Shown here: in pieces, positions 1 to 6,106 of the stretch
How the letters are laid out: every line of letters starts with the position of its first letter
Position numbering within the stretch: the stretch's first letter is position 1
From: CAZXDS01 sp964639525
Lineage (GTDB): Bacteria; Bacteroidota; Ignavibacteria; Ignavibacteriales; Melioribacteraceae
Direction: 5' to 3'
DNA: 8,911 nt
Assembly (NCBI GenBank): GCA_964639525.1
Contig: CAZXDS010000145.1
Coordinates: 1 to 8,911 of the forward strand
The notes under the pieces: generated by a model
What the model saw: the letters and a program-made list of their open reading frames with translations, nothing else
What the model was told of the DNA's origin: nothing
Database searches by the model: none
Program-made: the position numbers and the translations under genes

Positions 1-82
1 ATTTAAGAACAAGAAACACCGATTAACGATTTTTGAAGTAGAAAAATCTTAAATCTAATATCGTTAATCCTTATTTGCTATT
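1..82. repeat. Foldable intergenic repeat, copy 1
   Basis: This stretch matches 135-217 at nearly every base, with a one-base length difference in the middle. Copy 1 starts at the window edge and may continue beyond it. It contains a perfect 10-base inverted repeat, GATTAACGAT at 21-30 against ATCGTTAATC at 60-69. An outer arm, 7-13 against 70-76, pairs less well (one mismatch and one G-T). No reading frame is apparent. It looks like a dispersed intergenic hairpin element rather than a CRISPR repeat, because the unit is too long and there are only two copies. Its function is unknown. Confidence 0.8.
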
Positions 83-134
83 AAAAGCGACTCATGAGTA
101 ACAAAGAACACAATGAGCTTTTAATTCACAATTG
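83..134. other. Spacer between repeat copies, with a small imperfect hairpin
   Basis: This 52-base spacer holds an imperfect inverted repeat: AAAAG and CTCAT (83-87 and 91-95, separated by a 3-base bulge) pair with ATGAGCTTTT at 113-122. It also contains the palindrome CTCATGAG at 91-98. The arm ends in a run of four T on either strand, so weak bidirectional terminator activity is conceivable, but the stem is bulged and AT-rich. No gene is seen here. Confidence 0.3.
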
Positions 135-217
135 ATTTAAGAACAAGGAACACCGATTAGCGATTTTTGAAGTAAAAGAAATCTTAAATCTAATATCGTT
201 AATCCTTGTTCGCTATT
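135..217. repeat. Foldable intergenic repeat, copy 2
   Basis: Second copy of the element at 1-82, offset by 134-135 bases. Its arms pair over 17 positions: 141-147 (GAACAAG) with 205-211 (CTTGTTC), and 155-164 with 195-204. The inner arm has one G-T pair and there is a 7-base bulge at 148-154. The loop is about 30 bases. It lies 54 bases past the livF stop codon, so in the minus-strand transcript it is the first large structure after the importer operon. It could act as a 3' end stabiliser or weak terminator, although no long U run follows it. Confidence 0.8.
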
Positions 218-271
218 CAACAACCTCAATACTTTTAAAAATGTATCAATATAAAAAACGCAAATTTTGTC

Positions 272-976
272 CTAAATTCCTAAATATGCTGACCTAACGT
301 GCTCATTGTGAAGCAGTTCGTCTCCTGAGCCTTCAAGTGTGATTCTACCATTTTCAAGTACATAAGCTCTATCGCAAAATGTTAGCGTTGCTTGTACATT
401 TTGCTCAACCAACAAAACAGTAATTCCTTGTTTTCTAACACTTTTAATAATATCAAAAATATCCTGCACTAACACTGGCGCTAAACCAAGAGAAGGTTCA
501 TCAAGCATTAGTAATTTAGGCAACGACATTAATCCGCGAGCAACTGCTGCCATTTGTTGTTCCCCGCCACTTAATGTTCCGGCAAGTTGAAGTCTTCTTT
601 CTTTTAAGCGTGGGAAAAGGTCGTAACACATTTCAATTGATTCAACTCTTTTCTTTTTAGCTTCGGGCAGCAAAGAACCCATAATAAGGTTTTCCTCCAC
701 AGTCATCTCGTTAAATAATCGTCTTGCTTCAGGTACATGAACAACACCTTGATTAATTATTTTTTCAGGAGATACATTTGATAAAATTTCTCCCATAAAT
801 GTAATTTCACCCGCTCCTACTTTCTGAAGCCCCGAAATTGTTTTTAATATCGAAGATTTTCCGGCACCATTTGCCCCAACAAGAACTACAATTTCACCTT
901 CGTGAACTTCAAACGAAATATCCCAAAGAACTTGCAAATCTCCATAACTCATATTTACATTTGATAATTTAATCAT
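272..976 (-). CDS. livF: LivF-type ABC transporter ATPase
   Basis: A 234-residue cytoplasmic ATPase that powers the branched-chain-amino-acid-type importer together with LivG. Visible motifs are Walker A GANGAGKSS (34-42), a VPEARRLF segment (81-88) with Glu where most ABC proteins have the Q-loop Gln, signature LSGGEQQ (135-141), Walker B LLMLDE (155-160), and EQN (191-193) in place of the usual H-loop His. The last two substitutions are typical of LivF, which separates it from LivG. The frame stays open to 1021, but I start at 976: the protein then begins MIKLSNVNMSYG, the normal family start, and a GGAGGG site lies 8 bases upstream. Its first 8 bases overlap the end of livG. It is the last gene of the operon. 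Confidence 0.95.
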   Translation of the reverse strand: MIKLSNVNMSYGDLQVLWDISFEVHEGEIVVLVGANGAGKSSILKTISGLQKVGAGEITFMGEILSNVSPEKIINQGVVHVPEARRLFNEMTVEENLIMGSLLPEAKKKRVESIEMCYDLFPRLKERRLQLAGTLSGGEQQMAAVARGLMSLPKLLMLDEPSLGLAPVLVQDIFDIIKSVRKQGITVLLVEQNVQATLTFCDRAYVLENGRITLEGSGDELLHNEHVRSAYLGI

Positions 977-1712
977 CGAATAGTCCCTCCGTATTATAAT
1001 CACTTCCGAGATAGGACTCAATAACAGTCGGATTTTTTGAAACTTCTTCAGGAGTTCCCTCAGTTATTGTAGCTCCGTGAGCAATTGCGTGGATTCTGTC
1101 GCTAATAGTCATAATTACTTTCATAATATGTTCAACAATTACAATAGTTATTTCAAGTTTGTCTCTAATGTCAGTTATAATACCAATTGCTTCATCAAGT
1201 TCTCCGGGATTTAACCCCGCAGCCGTTTCATCTAATAATAACAATTTTGGTTTGGTTGCCAATGCTTTTGCAATTTCCAAACGCTTACGACCACCAATTG
1301 GTAAACTGCCGGCTTTAATTTGACTAACATCCGAAAGGTGGCAAAAATCGAGAACTTCATTTGCCACTTTACGTGCATCTGAAAACGAGCTTTCTCTGTT
1401 AAATGCCGCTGCCATTACATTATCTTCAACCGTTAATCTTTTAAGCGGTTTAACTTTTTGAAACGTTCTGCCAATTCCAAGTCTCGCAATTTCAAATGTT
1501 TTCTTATGAGTGATATCGTTGCCGTCAAAAAATATTTTACCTTCCGAAACCGGATAGAATTGATTTATTAAATTAAAAATAGTGGTTTTTCCGCTTCCGT
1601 TTGGACCAATTAGACCAAAAATTTCGCCTTCTTTAATTGACAATGAAACATGGTCAACTGCCATTAAGCCGCCGAAATTTTTAGTTAAGTTGTCTAAAGT
1701 TAAAATGCTCAT
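969..1712 (-). CDS. livG: LivG-type ABC transporter ATPase
   Basis: A 247-residue cytoplasmic ATPase, partner of LivF, that drives solute import through LivH/LivM. Seen in order: Walker A GPNGSGKTT (36-44), Q-loop Gln85 in GRTFQ, a LivG-style degenerate signature LPIGGRKRLEIAKAL (137-151), Walker B LLLLDE (157-162) followed by TAAGLNP, and H-loop His195 in VIVEH. The residue after the catalytic Glu162 is Thr; many ABC proteins have Pro there, but this position varies in LivG. The ATG shares one base with the livM stop (TGATG), and GGAGGTGA lies 4 bases upstream, so translation is probably coupled. It overlaps livF by 8 bases. The acidic tail after about residue 236 is poorly conserved in type. 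Confidence 0.95.
   Translation of the reverse strand: MSILTLDNLTKNFGGLMAVDHVSLSIKEGEIFGLIGPNGSGKTTIFNLINQFYPVSEGKIFFDGNDITHKKTFEIARLGIGRTFQKVKPLKRLTVEDNVMAAAFNRESSFSDARKVANEVLDFCHLSDVSQIKAGSLPIGGRKRLEIAKALATKPKLLLLDETAAGLNPGELDEAIGIITDIRDKLEITIVIVEHIMKVIMTISDRIHAIAHGATITEGTPEEVSKNPTVIESYLGSDYNTEGLFDD
985..990 (-). promoter_or_regulatory. Ribosome binding site deciding the livF start
   Basis: On the minus strand this reads GGAGGG, 8 bases before the ATG at 976-974. It lies inside the 3' end of livG and supports the internal start over the longer open frame that reaches 1021. Confidence 0.8.
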
Positions 1713-2707
1713 CAGTTCACCTCCACTGTTTTTTTAGTGAACTTCAATTTTTTCCCAAGCAAATGCCAATCTCCCATAACCCCGCCTGGTAAATAAAGTA
1801 TCACAAATATCACAAGCAAACCGAATATTAATGCATGCATTCCGGAAATCCACTGCGGACCAAATCCAAAAAATGCCGAGCGGAAAAATTCTTGTACAAA
1901 TACCATAATAATAGCGCCAACAGCAGGTCCCCAAATAGTTCCCACACCGCCAATAATAGCAACAAGAATTGTAATAATTGAAATGTTATGCAGAGCAAAA
2001 ACAACATCAGGATCAATAAATCCCATATAAATCATATAAAAAGCTCCCGCAACTCCTGCCCAAAAAGTAGAAACCACAGTTGCAACATTTTTGTATTTTT
2101 TTGTATCGATACCAATTGCCGATGCAGCATCTTCATCTTCTCTAATCGAAAGAAAATAAAATCCCGCTTTCATTCGCATTATTAATTTTACAGACAAAAG
2201 TGCCCCTGCTGCTAATACAAGTCCTATAAAATAATAAGGATATTTGGACACCCAAGTGGTCATATAAAGTATGCCGTTGTGCCCATTGCTCAACCATTCT
2301 TCCTGCCCAAAAACTATTCTAAGAATTTCTGCTGATGCTAAAGTACCCAGAGCAAAATACGGTCCTCGTAATCGGAATACCATAATTCCAAGAAGATAGC
2401 CGAGAATAATAGCAGCGATTCCACCGGTTAATAAACCCCACCATGGTGAAATATGATAATGAAGGTAAGGAATTCCGGCAGCGTAAGCTCCAATTCCAAA
2501 ATATGCAGCATGCCCGAAAGAAACTTGCCCTGTAAAACCCGCAAGCAAATTCCATGATGTTCCAAGAATAACCCACATTAAAATAAAAATTAACAATCCT
2601 TGTATATAGGGCGAAAAATCAAAAATAAAAGGGATAATAACTGCTGCAATTAATGCAATCCATTCATTTTTATTAACTAGCAATTGCTTTGTGTTTTTCT
2701 TTTCCAT
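1712..2707 (-). CDS. livM: LivM-type branched-chain amino acid ABC permease
   Basis: A 331-residue inner-membrane permease that forms the transport channel with LivH. The sequence is a series of hydrophobic helices, roughly nine or ten. It carries the family block GTSWNLLAGFTGQVSFGHAA (49-68) and continues with YFGIGAYAAG. It also has FRLRGPYFALGTLA (about 111-124), and the loop GGVGTIWGPAVGA (about 253-265) expected to contact the ATPases. The basic C-terminal tail is cytoplasmic by the positive-inside rule. ATG start with TAGGTGAT upstream; that site overlaps the livH stop, and the two genes are 8 bases apart. Its stop overlaps the livG start. The length is normal for LivM. Confidence 0.95.
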   Translation of the reverse strand: MEKKNTKQLLVNKNEWIALIAAVIIPFIFDFSPYIQGLLIFILMWVILGTSWNLLAGFTGQVSFGHAAYFGIGAYAAGIPYLHYHISPWWGLLTGGIAAIILGYLLGIMVFRLRGPYFALGTLASAEILRIVFGQEEWLSNGHNGILYMTTWVSKYPYYFIGLVLAAGALLSVKLIMRMKAGFYFLSIREDEDAASAIGIDTKKYKNVATVVSTFWAGVAGAFYMIYMGFIDPDVVFALHNISIITILVAIIGGVGTIWGPAVGAIIMVFVQEFFRSAFFGFGPQWISGMHALIFGLLVIFVILYLPGGVMGDWHLLGKKLKFTKKTVEVN

Positions 2708-2715
2708 ATTATCAC

Positions 2716-3591
2716 CTAAACCTTCGTAAATCGTTTTAATCCACCCGGGAAAAAGACCAAGACCAGCAGAAAAATTACCAACCCAATTGCATCACGGTAT
2801 CCCATTGAAATATAAGTAGCTCCTAAAGTTTCTGCAATTCCAAGCACTAACCCACCTGCAATTGCACCAACTGTCGAACCCATTCCGCCGAGAATTGTTA
2901 TTACAAACGCTTTAACTGTAAAAATTGGTCCTACATCGGGATAAAGATAATAGACCGGTAAAAGAAAAACCCCAGCCGCTGCTACTAAAGCACTACCTAA
3001 TCCGTATGTGAAAATTGTTATTTTACTTGAACTAATTCCCATCAAAGTAGCCGCGTCTTTGTCTTGAGCAGTAGCTCTAATAGACCTGCCTAAATCTGTT
3101 TTTGTTAATAAATAAAACATTCCTGTTGTTAGAATAAGGGAAAATACAAAAGCAATTATCATCGGAACACTCATGGAAATTCCGCCAAGTTGAATATTGG
3201 CACTAGTATAGGATGTTTGGACTGAGCGATAGTCACTCGAAAAAATAGTCCGAGCCAATTCAACCAAAACCATACCGATGCCAACAGTCATTAGAACTTG
3301 GTTTTCAGGCAAAATTGATTCTTTTTCCATTAAAGGGTGCAGTAAATATTTACTAATTCCTTCACCGAGGAAAAACACGGCAGGAATTGTTATCAAGATT
3401 GATAAATACGGATCTATACCAAGAAATTGCCATAAAGCCCAAGTGATATACATCGCAACCATCATCAACTGACCGTGGGCAAGGTTAATTACTTTAAGAA
3501 CTCCCATAATTAAGGACATTCCAATTCCTATAATTGCATATAGTCCTCCTATTAACAATCCGGAAACTAAAGATTGCAAGAATGTATTCAT
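2716..3591 (-). CDS. livH: LivH-type branched-chain amino acid ABC permease
   Basis: A 291-residue inner-membrane permease, partner of LivM. The N-terminal block reads GGLYAIIGIGMSLIMGVLKV (15-34) followed by INLAHGQ, a strong family marker. The C-terminal loop GGMGSTVGAIAGG and the ending FFPGGLKRF are also typical. About eight hydrophobic segments are visible. The open frame reaches a TTG at 3606, but I start at the ATG at 3591-3589, which gives MNTFLQSLVSGLL, because AGAGG lies 6 bases before it and the TTG would sit inside that binding site. The gene follows the binding-protein gene after 159 bases containing a strong hairpin, and leads directly into livM. Confidence 0.94.
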   Translation of the reverse strand: MNTFLQSLVSGLLIGGLYAIIGIGMSLIMGVLKVINLAHGQLMMVAMYITWALWQFLGIDPYLSILITIPAVFFLGEGISKYLLHPLMEKESILPENQVLMTVGIGMVLVELARTIFSSDYRSVQTSYTSANIQLGGISMSVPMIIAFVFSLILTTGMFYLLTKTDLGRSIRATAQDKDAATLMGISSSKITIFTYGLGSALVAAAGVFLLPVYYLYPDVGPIFTVKAFVITILGGMGSTVGAIAGGLVLGIAETLGATYISMGYRDAIGLVIFLLVLVFFPGGLKRFTKV

Positions 3592-3596
3592 ACATA

Positions 3597-3604
3597 TCCT
3601 CTTC
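3597..3604 (-). promoter_or_regulatory. Ribosome binding site deciding the livH start
   Basis: On the minus strand this reads GAAGAGGA, with the AGAGG core 6 bases from the ATG at 3591. It overlaps the alternative TTG at 3606-3604, which argues against that start. Confidence 0.65.
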
Positions 3605-3619
3605 AAATAATAAGTTAAA

Positions 3620-3675
3620 TTGAAGAAGTGAAGATAAAATTAAGGGATGAGAATTTATTATCTCCACTTCTTCAA
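3620..3675 (-). other. Strong intercistronic hairpin between binding protein and livH
   Basis: TTGAAGAAGTG at 3620-3630 is a perfect reverse complement of 3665-3675. The pairing continues through 3632-3637 with 3658-3663; the 3631/3664 position between them is G-U in the minus-strand RNA. This gives an 18-position stem with a loop of about 20 bases. It lies 76 bases past the binding-protein stop and 28 bases before the livH start, leaving the livH ribosome binding site free. No U run follows it on the minus strand, so it is more likely an mRNA-stabilising or partial-attenuation element than a full terminator. Confidence 0.75.
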
Positions 3676-3750
3676 AAATAAGAATTGATTTAGAACAAAC
3701 CGTAAATTAAATAATCGACTAATAGTCAAAGTTTCTAATTTACTTCAAGT

Positions 3751-4851
3751 TTACTTCCAAACATTTTTCCAATCAATTGGAAAAGCAAAATCGGCATTAG
3801 CAAGATTTTTAGGCCAAATTAATTTTAAGTTGCCGTCAATCCATTGAACAACATAAGTTTTCATTTTATTTTGATGAATCTTTTTTCCGTAAGAAGTAAA
3901 CTTAACAGGGCCGAAAACCGTCATCATATCAGTATTATCCAATGCTTTTTTAATGTTTTCTTTTGANNNNNNNNNNNNNNNNNNNNNNNNNNNNNNNNNN
4001 NNNNNNNNNNNNNNNNNNNNNNNNNNNNNNNNNNNNNNNNNNNNNNNNNNNNNNNNNNNNNNNNNNAGTCTAGGTGTGGTAAAATTTAATTCACGGCTCT
4101 GTTTCATAAGTAATGATGCATCCATTACATACGAAATCATATAAACCATCTCAGGTTTTGCTTTTTTAACATTTAATAATAAAGGTTTAAAATCAACTGT
4201 TCCGCTGGAATATGATTGATTGCCGAGAACTTTAATTCCTAACTTGGCAGCGGTTTTAGCAAATGACTTTGCCCCTTTTGTTCCAAAAGCAGAGCTTTCA
4301 TGAATAATATAAACAGACTTTGGTTTTACTACTTCCGAAAGAAGACTTTCAAGACCTGAAGCATATTCCGATACAGGCGGGTTCATACGATAAATGTAAA
4401 ATTTATCACCATCGTTTGTTGTTAAATTAAAAGCTTCAGGCTGAGTAATTTTATCAACCGAACCGGTATTTACCAAGAAAGGTGTTTTATATTGTTGAGC
4501 AACTGCCGCTGCTGCAAATGTTACCGATGAACTGTAGCCACCTGAAATAAGAGGAACTTTATTTACATTGATAAGTTTTTCAGCACCGGCTCTTCCAACA
4601 TCCGGTTTGCCTGTATCATCTTCATAAACAAATTCTAATTTTCTGCCTGCTATTCCGCCTGCGTTGTTAATTTTTGCTTTTGCAAGCTCGTAGGAATTTT
4701 TTTCCATTGTGCCAAAATTTGCCTGGTGACCTGTTAACGGTAGAAGTACCCCTATTTTTATTGGGCCTGTTTCTTTTTTGCCGCAACTATTAAGACTAAT
4801 GGCAACAAGACCAAAGACTAATAGTAAAGCAAATAATTTGTATAATCTCAT
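3751..4851 (-). CDS. livK: LivK-type substrate-binding lipoprotein (interrupted by N gap)
   Basis: Type 1 periplasmic binding protein that captures the solute and delivers it to LivHMGF. Residues 1-22 are a lipoprotein signal ending L-N-S before Cys23, so the mature protein is probably lipid-anchored in the periplasm. The fold begins with IKIGVLLPLTG (31-41). The family segments NNAGGIAGRKLEFVYEDD (62-79) and GGYSSSVTFAAAAVAQQ (about 104-120, expected ligand contacts) follow. ATG start with AAGGAG 6 bases upstream. A run of 100 N replaces residues from about 262 to 295. The frame agrees on both sides, but the missing part looks larger than 34 residues (see findings), so the true length is uncertain. 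The ligand cannot be read from sequence: branched-chain amino acids are the default guess; amides, urea or aromatic acids are alternatives. Confidence 0.9.
   Translation of the reverse strand: MRLYKLFALLLVFGLVAISLNSCGKKETGPIKIGVLLPLTGHQANFGTMEKNSYELAKAKINNAGGIAGRKLEFVYEDDTGKPDVGRAGAEKLINVNKVPLISGGYSSSVTFAAAAVAQQYKTPFLVNTGSVDKITQPEAFNLTTNDGDKFYIYRMNPPVSEYASGLESLLSEVVKPKSVYIIHESSAFGTKGAKSFAKTAAKLGIKVLGNQSYSSGTVDFKPLLLNVKKAKPEMVYMISYVMDASLLMKQSRELNFTTPRXXXXXXXXXXXXXXXXXXXXXXXXXXXXXXXXXXSKENIKKALDNTDMMTVFGPVKFTSYGKKIHQNKMKTYVVQWIDGNLKLIWPKNLANADFAFPIDWKNVWK
3967..4066. other. Assembly gap of exactly 100 N inside the binding-protein gene
   Basis: There are exactly 100 unknown bases, a length often used as a placeholder when the real size is not known. 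The flanking sequence codes for the same protein in the same frame on both sides, so the gap is within one gene and not evidence of a broken gene. Confidence 0.97.
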
Positions 4852-4879
4852 AATTTCTCCTTTCTAACTAAGATTTGGG

Positions 4880-4913
4880 GAGGATAATTTTGCTATTTTC
4901 CAAAATTATCCTC
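4880..4913 (-). other. Perfect intercistronic hairpin between porin and binding protein
   Basis: GAGGATAATTTT at 4880-4891 is the exact reverse complement of 4902-4913, giving a 12-base perfect stem with a 10-base loop. It starts 8 bases after the porin stop codon. Downstream on the minus strand there is no U run, and the binding-protein ribosome binding site follows about 20 bases later. This fits a transcript-end stabiliser or partial terminator that lets some transcription continue into the importer genes. Confidence 0.8.
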
Positions 4914-4921
4914 TAATAATA

Positions 4922-5929
4922 TTAAAATACTAATTGAAACATTGCATAAAATGCATCATTATCAATAGTTGCCCCTTGTTCGCCATGTATAACATAAGCT
5001 AAAGTAATTTTGCTTGCAGTCTTTTTTGAAGAGAACATGAAATATCTGGCACCAATAGTTGTTAAGGTTTGAGCATCATTGTCAACACTTGTATTCGGGT
5101 CATAATTCTCATATCTTGCCAAAAATTCAAAATTATGAGCAAAACTATAACCGCCAAAAATATAATAACCACCGGTAGTTACGTCTGTGGCATTATCTTT
5201 CCAGCCAATATACTCAGCTTTAATTTCAAATTGCTTAGGTGTATAATATACATAAGCATTATAGGCATTATAATCACTAAAATTGCTGTTGCCAACGCCA
5301 TAATATCCACCTGTTTCTAAACCTTTAATTGAAGCAGGTTTAAAAGTAAGCATACCGCTATAAGCAAACTTGTCGTTCAACATAGAACCTGCACCTTTCT
5401 GTGTAGCTTTAATATTAGCAGACCCTTTACCATTATGAATAGTAATATTATAAGAAAGCCCACCACCAAGTTTTCCAAAAGCAGCAACGCCATAATCTCT
5501 ATAATCACCACCGATAGTTGCGCCACCCCATCTTATTGCAGTTAGAGGACGTTCTATAATATCAATAACCGTATGAGATGTTAATCCACCTGCTCTAACA
5601 CCGGCACCAATGAAACGACCAATGCGAATATTTAAGTTTTTGTTTACCATATAAGTAAGTCTTGCATCAAGCAACTTAGGAGTTGTGATTTCCATCTGAA
5701 CAAAACCTTTGAAATGTTTACTAAATTTTGTATAAGCTCTTAGACGAACTCTTCTTAATCCAAATCCAACTTGGTTAACAGCGGCACCACCGGTTTGAGA
5801 ATAGCTGCCCATTGCTTGTACTGTTCCGCCCATCCTAACTTTTAAATTCGGGGCATCCTGTGCAAAAAGAAATCCCGTTGTAATTAAAAGCATAAAAACG
5901 ATAAACGTTGATGAAGTAAATTTTTTCAT
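4922..5929 (-). CDS. Outer-membrane porin, OprO/OprP-like
   Basis: A 335-residue predicted beta-barrel. Residues 1-23 are a signal peptide (MKKF start, hydrophobic core, LFA before Gln24). The mature part alternates polar and aromatic residues as in barrel strands, with LKVRMGGTVQAMGSY, then GFGLRRVRLRAYTKFSKHFK and FVQMEITTPKLLDARLTY, a pattern I associate with the phosphate-selective porin O/P family. The protein ends in Phe (MFQLVF), as outer-membrane barrels do. It is shorter than OprP itself (over 400 residues). AGGAGG lies 4 bases before the ATG. It precedes a Liv-type importer on the same strand, so it probably admits that importer's solute; phosphate specificity should not be assumed. 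A sigma-54-like promoter lies about 70 bases upstream. Confidence 0.82.
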   Translation of the reverse strand: MKKFTSSTFIVFMLLITTGFLFAQDAPNLKVRMGGTVQAMGSYSQTGGAAVNQVGFGLRRVRLRAYTKFSKHFKGFVQMEITTPKLLDARLTYMVNKNLNIRIGRFIGAGVRAGGLTSHTVIDIIERPLTAIRWGGATIGGDYRDYGVAAFGKLGGGLSYNITIHNGKGSANIKATQKGAGSMLNDKFAYSGMLTFKPASIKGLETGGYYGVGNSNFSDYNAYNAYVYYTPKQFEIKAEYIGWKDNATDVTTGGYYIFGGYSFAHNFEFLARYENYDPNTSVDNDAQTLTTIGARYFMFSSKKTASKITLAYVIHGEQGATIDNDAFYAMFQLVF

Positions 5930-5997
5930 AAATCCTCCTAAAGATTTAATAGTGTAAATAATTAATTAGTTATTAAAGAAATGCTACATCTCTTTCT

Positions 5998-6013
5998 ATC
6001 AAAGCATGTGCCA
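5998..6013 (-). promoter_or_regulatory. Candidate sigma-54 (-24/-12) promoter of the porin-importer unit
   Basis: On the minus strand this reads TGGCACATGCTTTGAT. Against the consensus TGGCAC-R-N4-TTGCW, the -24 element is perfect, the GG-N10 spacing is exact, and the -12 element is TTGAT, with A instead of the conserved C. It would start transcription near 5987, leaving a leader of about 58 bases before the porin ATG. It is the only good match I found by eye, and it lies in the gap just after a gene for a sigma-54 activator. The non-consensus -12 base is the main weakness. Confidence 0.55.
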
Positions 6014-6106
6014 TTTTGAATCAACTATATTATTTAGAAAATAGGGAGTAATGAAGTTATTATAAAAAGGGGAAAATTTATTTCGGCTAAAATTCACCGC
6101 CGCCGG

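Noticed and set aside
1..217. The repeat pair as the start of a CRISPR array
   Set aside because: The unit is about 82 bases with its own long inverted repeat, there are only two imperfect copies, and no cas-like gene is present.
109..310. A 10-base inverted match, CACAATGAGC at 109-118 and GCTCATTGTG at 301-310
   Set aside because: One arm is inside livF coding sequence, the spacing is about 180 bases and nothing else extends the match, so chance is the simplest reading.
977..1021. A longer livF start at 1021
   Set aside because: It would add 15 residues of unrelated sequence before the family start and ignore a GGAGGG site placed correctly for the ATG at 976.
1227..1232. Thr after the Walker B Glu of LivG (DET rather than DEP) as a defective ATPase
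   Set aside because: The position varies in LivG proteins and all catalytic motifs are intact.
1734..2576. Several 60-85-codon open frames within livM on both strands
   Set aside because: They are out-of-frame shadows of a clear permease gene, with no binding sites or recognisable protein features.
3592..3606. A longer livH start at TTG (3606), adding five residues
   Set aside because: The TTG lies within the ribosome binding site of the ATG at 3591, and the shorter form matches the usual LivH N-terminus.
6084..6106. A CGGC/GCCG inverted repeat just after the regulator stop as a terminator
   Set aside because: The stem is only about 4 bases and no U run follows, so a terminator cannot be supported.
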